Positions 58,008-64,000 of a DNA stretch of 64,000 bases are shown piece by piece (the first letter of the stretch is position 1; each line of letters begins with the position of its first letter). Made by a program: the position numbers and the translations under genes. The stretch is from Gnetum montanum (Eukaryota > Streptophyta > Gnetopsida > Gnetales > Gnetaceae), in NCBI GenBank assembly GCA_015680685.1, contig MNCI01022151.1, positions 302,672-366,671 on the forward strand. The letters are read 5' to 3'. The notes beneath the pieces were generated by a model, which had not been told where the DNA came from, did no database searches, and saw only the letters and a program-made list of their open reading frames with translations.

Positions 58008-61000
58008 TTAGCATAGGTGGCCATCTCCCCCATGACTGAGTTGTGAGGGAGAGATCCGAAGTAGTGAGCGCCTATTTGAATTTCTAAGCAGTGCCCAACT
58101 TCTCCCAAATGATGATCTTAGATTCAGGGGTGGAAGTTGGCGACGCTCACGTTCCAATGTGTCTATGCCACGGTTGTTGGCATGAGTTGCCTCAGTTCGT
58201 TCCATGCATATTTGTTTGCCCTTATGAGAAGCTGTCAACCACGGGGTGTCTACTACTTCTTGTGTGGTTGCTACATACAGGCATCTTTGTTGCAGAGTTT
58301 CCTGGGCACACCTGTGACATGGAGACATTTCCTCCGTGTCATCACCCGATGAATCACTGTATGTGATGCATGGAACTATCCTCTTCTCGATCTTTCCACA
58401 TATGTTTATCTTGGAGATTTCCAAGGAAAGATCACGGATCCTAAGGCATGCATCTACTGTGCTTAGCCATGCCCTTCCCATTATAATTGGGAAGTCCCCT
58501 TCGTTGTTGTTAACATCGATCACTAGGAAGTCTGCTGGGTAGGACCAACCACACACAGTGGTGATAACGTCCTCCACCAAACCCAATGGGATGGCAATGG
58601 ACTGGTCTGCCAGCTCCAGTTGAATGTTGCTCTTCTTAAGTTGGGGCAGGTTCCAGGCGTGATACATCTTTCGCGAAATTAAGTTGACTCCGGAACCTGA
58701 GTCAAGAAGAGCTCGATGTGGCGCATTCCCAGCGATCTGCAAATGAATAAAGGGACTCCCAGGGTCAGTTAGTTTCCTGGGAAGGTGGCCTACCTTGATC
58801 CAGTCAGTTACGGTATGTGTTAGCATAACCGTATGCGTTACATTCCCTTGGACTGAAGGGTGCTCCGAAGTGTTAGTAGTTAGAGGCCTATACATATACC
58901 CGTCCGCTTGTTGTTGCGAGAGCCTATCCGGGCTCCTAGTTCTGAAAAAGGGTCTCCTTTTTGTACAGTTATCGCCAGAACTAGTGTCCGGTTGGATATT
59001 TACACTCTGAATATTTACAGATCTCGCGGCGTGACGTTGCTGCGGTTGGGTAGGTAATTCCCCTTGCATTGTTGGAGCAGGAGGTGTTATGGGAACTACT
59101 TGAGGAAAAGGTGCGGGTGGAGTTAGAGGATGGACAGAATGTGGAATGTCTCCCGGAGGAGAAGGAGTCCTTCTGAAGTACTCCCGAGCGTAGTAGTGAC
59201 GGCGTGGAGTGTGACTCATAGCGTCACCTGGAGAAACTGGCTGCTGCACATAATAACCATAAGGATCAGGCTGCCGGTAAGGGTATCGATGTGTTGGCTG
59301 TGGCATCCCCCATGACTGTGGGTATTGCCACTGCTGATGTTGCTCGATGGGCTGCGGAGGTGTTCCACTTGGATAATACGTCAAGGGTTGGTGGAACTGC
59401 CTCGGGTTACCTTGTGGATAAGGTAACCTTCTGGGTGTTTGCCGTTGATTAAGTCTTGGATTTAATGCATACACCCCAGACTCCTGCAGATGTGAGATAA
59501 TTGGACAACATCCCTTAGGATGGTCATAATAGCAGACCTCACATCCACCGTCATTGTCTGAATCAGAATTTTCAGCCTCATCGGAGTTAGAGATTTTTCC
59601 CTTACCCTTGTTATGTGCAGGGTTAAAGTTTCTCCGCTTGTCTTTGCTTTTATCACTACTTTGCTCATCCTTAGACTCTTCTACAATTTTCAGGACTGTT
59701 TCTATTCGTGAGTCTAAGGAATCCCACATTTGGTCTACCTTAGCCGATACCTCCGTTGTTAACTTTTGGATCGGCACAGTTTTCCTGTTCACCAACTCTT
59801 CGAGTGGTGACTCATCCTCCTCATCACAGAATTTCACTCCCTTCTTACGAAGGGAGGGATCACGGTTGTATTCCTCCGCACTTTCTCTTTTCCGTAGCTC
59901 ACCCTCTTCTTGCGCTACTTGTTCCAACAATACTTCAACTTCATGGGCTCTTAGTTGGGAGAGTCTCCCTTGGGCGTAAGTCCCAAGAGTTCTTCTCGTT
60001 TCATTTCGTAGCCCATCCACGAGGTGGCGAAGTTGATCCCGCTTAGCGTACCCATGGCCCGGGCAACGATGTAGCAATGTGTAGTAACGGGCCATGGCAG
60101 CATCCAAGGATTCATGAGCTCCTTGTTTCCAGCCTTGGATCTGCTTACGCAAGTTAGACACTCTGGAGTACGTTTGATATTTGTTGTTGAACAATTCGAG
60201 CATCGTACTCCACCTCCTGATGGTTTCCGGTTCTAAGGACCGGTACCAGCTTTCTGCTTCTTTAGTGAGTGTCCTTGGGAACAACTTGAGTTTCTGCCAC
60301 TCATTGTCTATGTTCTGCAAGGCACAGGCGTCGTGGAATGCCTGTAAATGATGTTGAGGATCAGCGTTGTATCCCCCTTCAAAACGTGGGATATTATTTA
60401 TATCCAAACGCTTGATCCTACTGTCTTTCAAATGCCTTGTGGGAATCCTAACTGCCTCTCTAATGTCAAGCATACTTCGGGTTGCGAATAGGGGTTCGTC
60501 ATGATCATCTCTTTCATGACGTCTGTGATGTCTACGTTGTGGTTCCCTATTCTCCCTACGTCCTTGTCCTTGTCCTAACTCCTCTCGACCTTCTTGTCGA
60601 GGCATTTCATCTCTTCTACCTTTACTTTCCGCGTTATGCTCATGGTGGCTGCGCCCAGATGTGGAAGGAGAGGGTGAATGATGTGATGAAGGGGAAGAAG
60701 AAGGAGATCCATCACCATGGTGATGTTTCTTGCCTTCTCTTCGGCTGCTTCGGTCCCGACCGTTGCGACGATCAACGAGTCCGTCATTAGTGCGAGTGAT
60801 TGTTCCTGCCGTGAACAGCTGGTGCTCACGGGGATCAGAGCCTGGAATATGTATCGTTGATCTAAGGCCCTGATGCCTAACCTCTTCACCAGAGTGAGGA
60901 GGAGGAACATCATTTTCTAAGAAACCCGTTGTGAGGGGTTCCTCGTCTCCTATTTCACTAATGACGTGGGAAACCTTGCCCTTCAGTAGTGAATGTTGGC

Positions 61001-61352
61001 TCTCCTGCCTTGCATCCCGAATACGTTGGGCTTTTGTGGGTTGATAATCCCTCAGAGTGTAATCATCCGCAACGTATTCAGTAATCAGCTCTTGCATGCC
61101 ATACCGTACCAAGGCACGGAAAAGCATGTTGGAAGCAGAGCGATCTGGGGGTAACACGATGTTACCTTGCATGTCTCTCCACCGCAGTTGCTCATCTTGA
61201 TGGAAAACAAAGGTAAAATCCGGCACATACTCATCGGGATGAGTATATGTGACCTTAGATTGTTGAGGACATGGTTGATCTCGGTTATGCGTATGATGCT
61301 GACTTTCTCCTGTATTGTCCTTAGGTGAGTTGATTTCGTGAGAAGAAGCCAT
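58008..61352 (-). CDS. gag-pro: Element VIII Gag-protease polyprotein, 1114 aa, intact
   Basis: The only long intact ORF in the window. The N-terminal conserved block NIVLPPDRSASNMLFRALVR is near residue 65. A Ser/His/Arg-rich segment (~205-290) may bind RNA. The capsid-like core (~300-490) contains SWYRSLEPETIRRWSTMLEL. The variant zinc knuckle CEVCYYDHPKGCCP is near residue 603 and a Pro/Gln/Tyr-rich linker at ~640-780. Protease follows with LLDSGSGVNLIS near 883 and DFPIIMGRAWLST near 950, both hallmarks of retropepsins. After LPPLNL the frame shifts relative to element V and runs through a short unrelated stretch into SHGGDGHLC, the same ending as V pol (FSHGRDGHLC). The whole RT-RNase H-integrase block is thus deleted. 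ATG at 61352 lies about 130 bases after the primer site, matching the gag start of IV and V. Confidence 0.92.
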   Translation of the reverse strand: MASSHEINSPKDNTGESQHHTHNRDQPCPQQSKVTYTHPDEYVPDFTFVFHQDEQLRWRDMQGNIVLPPDRSASNMLFRALVRYGMQELITEYVADDYTLRDYQPTKAQRIRDARQESQHSLLKGKVSHVISEIGDEEPLTTGFLENDVPPPHSGEEVRHQGLRSTIHIPGSDPREHQLFTAGTITRTNDGLVDRRNGRDRSSRREGKKHHHGDGSPSSSPSSHHSPSPSTSGRSHHEHNAESKGRRDEMPRQEGREELGQGQGRRENREPQRRHHRRHERDDHDEPLFATRSMLDIREAVRIPTRHLKDSRIKRLDINNIPRFEGGYNADPQHHLQAFHDACALQNIDNEWQKLKLFPRTLTKEAESWYRSLEPETIRRWSTMLELFNNKYQTYSRVSNLRKQIQGWKQGAHESLDAAMARYYTLLHRCPGHGYAKRDQLRHLVDGLRNETRRTLGTYAQGRLSQLRAHEVEVLLEQVAQEEGELRKRESAEEYNRDPSLRKKGVKFCDEEDESPLEELVNRKTVPIQKLTTEVSAKVDQMWDSLDSRIETVLKIVEESKDEQSSDKSKDKRRNFNPAHNKGKGKISNSDEAENSDSDNDGGCEVCYYDHPKGCCPIISHLQESGVYALNPRLNQRQTPRRLPYPQGNPRQFHQPLTYYPSGTPPQPIEQHQQWQYPQSWGMPQPTHRYPYRQPDPYGYYVQQPVSPGDAMSHTPRRHYYAREYFRRTPSPPGDIPHSVHPLTPPAPFPQVVPITPPAPTMQGELPTQPQQRHAARSVNIQSVNIQPDTSSGDNCTKRRPFFRTRSPDRLSQQQADGYMYRPLTTNTSEHPSVQGNVTHTVMLTHTVTDWIKVGHLPRKLTDPGSPFIHLQIAGNAPHRALLDSGSGVNLISRKMYHAWNLPQLKKSNIQLELADQSIAIPLGLVEDVITTVCGWSYPADFLVIDVNNNEGDFPIIMGRAWLSTVDACLRIRDLSLEISKINICGKIEKRIVPCITYSDSSGDDTEEMSPCHRCAQETLQQRCLYVATTQEVVDTPWLTASHKGKQICMERTEATHANNRGIDTLERERRQLPPLNLRSSFGRSWALLRNSNRRSLLRISPSQLSHGGDGHLC

Positions 61353-61479
61353 TTCTATTGGTGTGCTAATTTCACCGTTATTTATTGTTCTTGATTAACT
61401 GATTAACCCTAAGGTTCGTTTTAAGCTCACAACGATGTGAGTGATATCCCTTATGTTAAATTGGCGAAAAAACACTTAG

Positions 61480-61497
61480 TCCCCGGCAACGGCGCCA
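61480..61497 (-). other. Primer-binding site of element VIII
   Basis: TGGCGCCGTTGCCGGGGA on the minus strand, one base from the 5' LTR. It is an exact complement of the 3' end of plant tRNA-Asp(GUC) over 18 bases. Confidence 0.95.
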
Positions 61498-61498
61498 A

Positions 61499-62497
61499 TG
61501 ATGAGTGGCGAGGTACCCCTACACTCCACCATACGAATACGAGCGTACACGCGCGATCCGGTCGAACTCCGCAGACTAAATGCCTTAACGCCACAAGAAA
61601 CACTTGGGGTTAATCGTTCGTTGTCTTCCCAGGCTTGCTTGTATGTGTCACGGTGTATGGTTAAGCAAGTCTGAGGTATGTGATTTTTTTGGTATTTTCG
61701 GCTTATCTTCTATGCTACCAGGAGAAAGGGTTGAGAAAACTAAACTAACTCTAACTAAGATCTAAGTCTAAATTAACTAGCGTCAGCATCCGTTCCCACT
61801 TGCCGGACACACCCTGAACTATGCAACTGCAGCTTACCAAACGCTAATCGTTACTGGGATCGCCACACGTAACGCAAGTGCTCGAAGTGGTCGTACTGAG
61901 GCACCTATTTAGCCTACGTGTGATAAGCAGCCGATTCCTTAGCCAGCCGTACACACCCGTGGGTGCTCGTAACTAAGTCGTACTTATCACACGATCTAGC
62001 CTAGCAATGAGCAGCCGATTCCTCAACTAGCCGTACACATTAGACCCGGGAGTTACCAAGCGCAGAATCCTGGAATACGCTACTGGGTTACCAAGCATCC
62101 AATGCTCGTAATTGAGTCGTACTCATGCATTGCGTCAAGCAGCCGATTCCTTGACTAGCCGTACACGTCCGTAGACGCTCGTAATCAAGTCGTACTTGAA
62201 CGCACTAGGAAAGCAGGAAAGAAAGCAATAAATGAAACCACGTGCTGCAAGGTTTATCCAAACAAGTTCGTCTTTATTGCCGTACACAACTTGGGTTCAG
62301 GTTACAAGCTGCTCGAATAAAGAGCCGTTCACTCTAGGACTCCTACTGCGGGCACATGGGGAAAAATTCTAACTCTGGAGTGATCAATCTGCCAGAGCTT
62401 CGCTACACTAGCCAAGATTGGGAAATAAGGGGAGTGCCACCTCTTATTTATAGAAATGGCGGCGCGACGCGATATCGCGTACGCAATATCGCAATCA
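61499..62497 (-). mobile_element. Element VIII 5' LTR
   Basis: On the minus strand TGATTGCGATATTGCG...CACTCATCA, 999 bp. It has two adjacent palindromic motifs (GCGATATTGC, GCGATATCGC) where the 3' LTR has only one and a different leader. Confidence 0.92.
62443..62453 (-). promoter_or_regulatory. LTR promoter TATA box of element VIII
   Basis: CTATAAATAAGAGG on the minus strand in the 5' LTR, about 45 bases from the LTR start. The same box is at 31457 (element V), with CCTATAAATA in I, III, IV, VI and VII. Confidence 0.75.
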
Positions 62498-62502
62498 CAA
62501 GG

Positions 62503-63525
62503 GTCCATGATCATGAAGAGGAGAAATCAACTCACTTCAAGGAGGTGGAATCATCTTTGTCAATCCTACAATCACTAGATGAAATCAGGGCAAAGATTAA
62601 TAAGATGAAGAAATGGGTACATAAAAAATATGGAGGATATGCTAACATTAGTAGAGGTAGAATTATGCCAAATCAAGAAATAGGACAAGACACCACACAA
62701 CAATCAGAATGAAGGGTTGAAGATAATAAGAATAGGAGCTCAACTACTAATCATACGTATCAATGTAATGTTTGTCTGTACGATCACCCCAAAGGCCAAT
62801 GCCCAATCTTGTTACATTTACATGAGCATTGGGGAGGAATGCTACATCCATATTTCATACAAAAATATCAGGTTCAACCGTAGTGGCAAAAACCCTAGTC
62901 CTGAGGGAAACCATCATCAACCAGACCATACCCTTTGTATGTCCCAACACCAAATGCTTATTATGTGCAACACCCTATTTCTCCAATTGGATCAACATCC
63001 TCTACTTCACCTCATCGCTATCATTTTCTCGAATACCATCTACCCATGTCCTCTCCAACAAGATCACCACCTTATGTGCCTTACACTTTTTCTCAACCTC
63101 AATATTTCCATCCTGCACCTCCTTCTACATCACCACCAATTGTACCAGAAGGTTTTGCACCACAACACCAACCCACAAACGTTACTTGTGCTACTACTGT
63201 TAATAGCAATGGAGGTACTCAAAAGCGTTCTTTCTTTAGGCATGGTCGTAGAAAGAAACAACATGGTTCTGAAACCATTGCATCCACCAACTCAGCACAT
63301 GTCCAACACTGTGATGCACCTTCTCCTTTGAACCCAACACCTCCTATTACCTTATTTGGGCCACCAATCAACACTCCAAAAACTATGCAGCCCAATGAAT
63401 ATAACCACGTAGGGGGACATATTGATCCTTGCATACCATCTCATAGTCATGGGTGCCATAGTGGATCAGCTCCTTACCACATGACCACATCTTATAATTT
63501 GCCCCACTATGCCTACTACAATTAA
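62503..63525 (+). pseudogene. gag: Element VII gag, right part
   Basis: Continues from 54978: a charged linker (VHDHEEEKSTHFKEVESSLS), then the zinc-knuckle-like CNVCLYDHPKGQCPILLHLH (62769-62828) with all four ligands. A long Pro/Ser/Tyr/His-rich tail follows, including YVPTPNAYYVQHPISPIG and PPYVPYTFSQPQYFHPAPPS, to a stop at 63525. A stop at 62710 and a further break near 62880 inactivate it. No protease, RT or integrase follows. Confidence 0.82.
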
Positions 63526-64000
63526 GTGTGTGAACCCCAATTTGGGCATATTCCTACCACCACCTCAAAAGACACCTAGTGGTTTGAATATGATTGATCC
63601 CCAACATTTCCAACATGCATGGATCCAAATTTTCCATTCATTAATTATAGCCATGCTCAATTATTTAGTTATGGGGGATATCCTCCATTCTAACAAGCAG
63701 GATTAGTAAATATTTTTTCTTTTCTTTAATTTTACAATTTTTTTGTTTTCCAGTTTTTCATTTCTAATTTATTGTTTTATATTTTTTTGTGTAATCTCAT
63801 CTATGAATAAGACACTCATGTAACCATTTGGTTGAGGGGTTATTCTATGGAATCAAGTCACAAGTGACTAATTATTTGGACAGTGAGCCCACAACATCCA
63901 CCCATCCATTCTATTAATAAGAATACTCTGGGTACGATGATATTATTGTCATCATAAAACTTAAAAGTAATTTTGTGCTCATTATGCCTAGAGTGAAAAA
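63526..64000 (+). other. Element VII 3' region, directly after gag
   Basis: A residual frame with FSYGGYPPF covers TTTAGTTATGGGGGATATCC (63667), the PPT-like motif also found at the pol end of V and VIII. Then comes a T-rich stretch, and the CAGTGAGCCCACAACATCCA block (63880) and CATTATGCCTAGAGTGAAAAA (63980), both homologous to 34535-34655 of element VI downstream of integrase. Thus pol is missing between gag and the 3' region. The window ends before the expected stem-loop. Confidence 0.7.

Larger units (their letters stand above)
54979..62497 (-). mobile_element. Element VIII, young non-autonomous Ty3/gypsy element
   Basis: Complete minus-strand insertion of 7519 bp with target duplication CAAGG (54974-54978 and 62498-62502). 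Order in element sense: 5' LTR (62497-61499), tRNA-Asp primer site, one 1114-codon Gag-protease ORF, 2-kb non-coding region with the conserved stem-loop, PPT, 3' LTR (55983-54979). RT, RNase H and integrase are absent. The LTRs differ at roughly fifteen sites outside their first ~25 bases. It would need another element's enzymes to move; element V is the closest full-length relative here. Confidence 0.92.

Noticed and set aside
57206-58014. Lys-rich and Phe-rich minus-strand frames
   Set aside because: They translate simple A/T and CA repeats in the non-coding 3' region.
59554-59979. Plus-strand frames opposite the VIII ORF (also 58091-58366, 60482-60790)
   Set aside because: Shadows of the intact Gag-protease frame on the other strand.

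Overview
The window is nuclear DNA of a repeat-rich seed plant: AT-rich, packed with nested, CpG-decayed LTR retrotransposons, tRNA-derived SINEs and one intron-containing plant-type gene. A gymnosperm with a large genome is plausible, but the sequence does not prove it. There is no bacterial operon, CRISPR array or rRNA. Two N gaps are present (20381-20402 and 44162-44599).

Layout. 1-146 is a fragment of an LTR whose best relative lies at 54979-62497. 2293-3938 is the 3' end of element I, with its 3' LTR. 8190-11165 is a dead Ty3/gypsy pol on the minus strand (element II). 11172-16745 is the 3' half of element III, with a ~911-codon extra ORF and an LTR. 19364-40311 is element VI (plus strand), which carries the same extra ORF and is split at its pol gene by element V (20376-32178, target-site duplication GAGGA). 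The 5' LTR of V is itself split by a solo LTR of another family (20864-22389). 40312-42125 is a minus-strand 5' end (element IV), forming a large inverted LTR pair with VI. 44070-46092 is a ribonucleotide reductase small-subunit gene (minus strand) with five visible exons plus a C-terminal piece, two frameshifts and a gap. An unidentified exon follows at 46924-47184, then a SINE-rich stretch to 52857. 52858-64000 is element VII (plus strand, gag only), interrupted by element VIII (54979-62497, minus strand, TSD CAAGG). VIII is the youngest element and the only one with a long intact ORF (1114 aa).

The elements are related. They share TGATGA...TCATCA LTR ends, a primer-binding site matching the 3' end of plant tRNA-Asp(GUC), GCGATATCGC-like palindromes before the LTR TATA box, and a PPT ending GGGGGTA. 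Five of them share a previously unremarked element in the 3' non-coding region: a highly conserved loop (core GCCTACTTTGGGGAGGACCC) closed by a stem whose sequence differs between families while still pairing. That covariation argues for a selected RNA structure and is the best candidate here for an undescribed system. VIII and VII both lack reverse transcriptase, RNase H and integrase. VIII keeps an open Gag-protease ORF, so it looks like a non-autonomous element that depended on a partner such as V. III, VI, V and VIII each have an ORF downstream of pol whose start codon sits at, or next to, an AG splice-acceptor-like site, suggesting expression from a spliced RNA.
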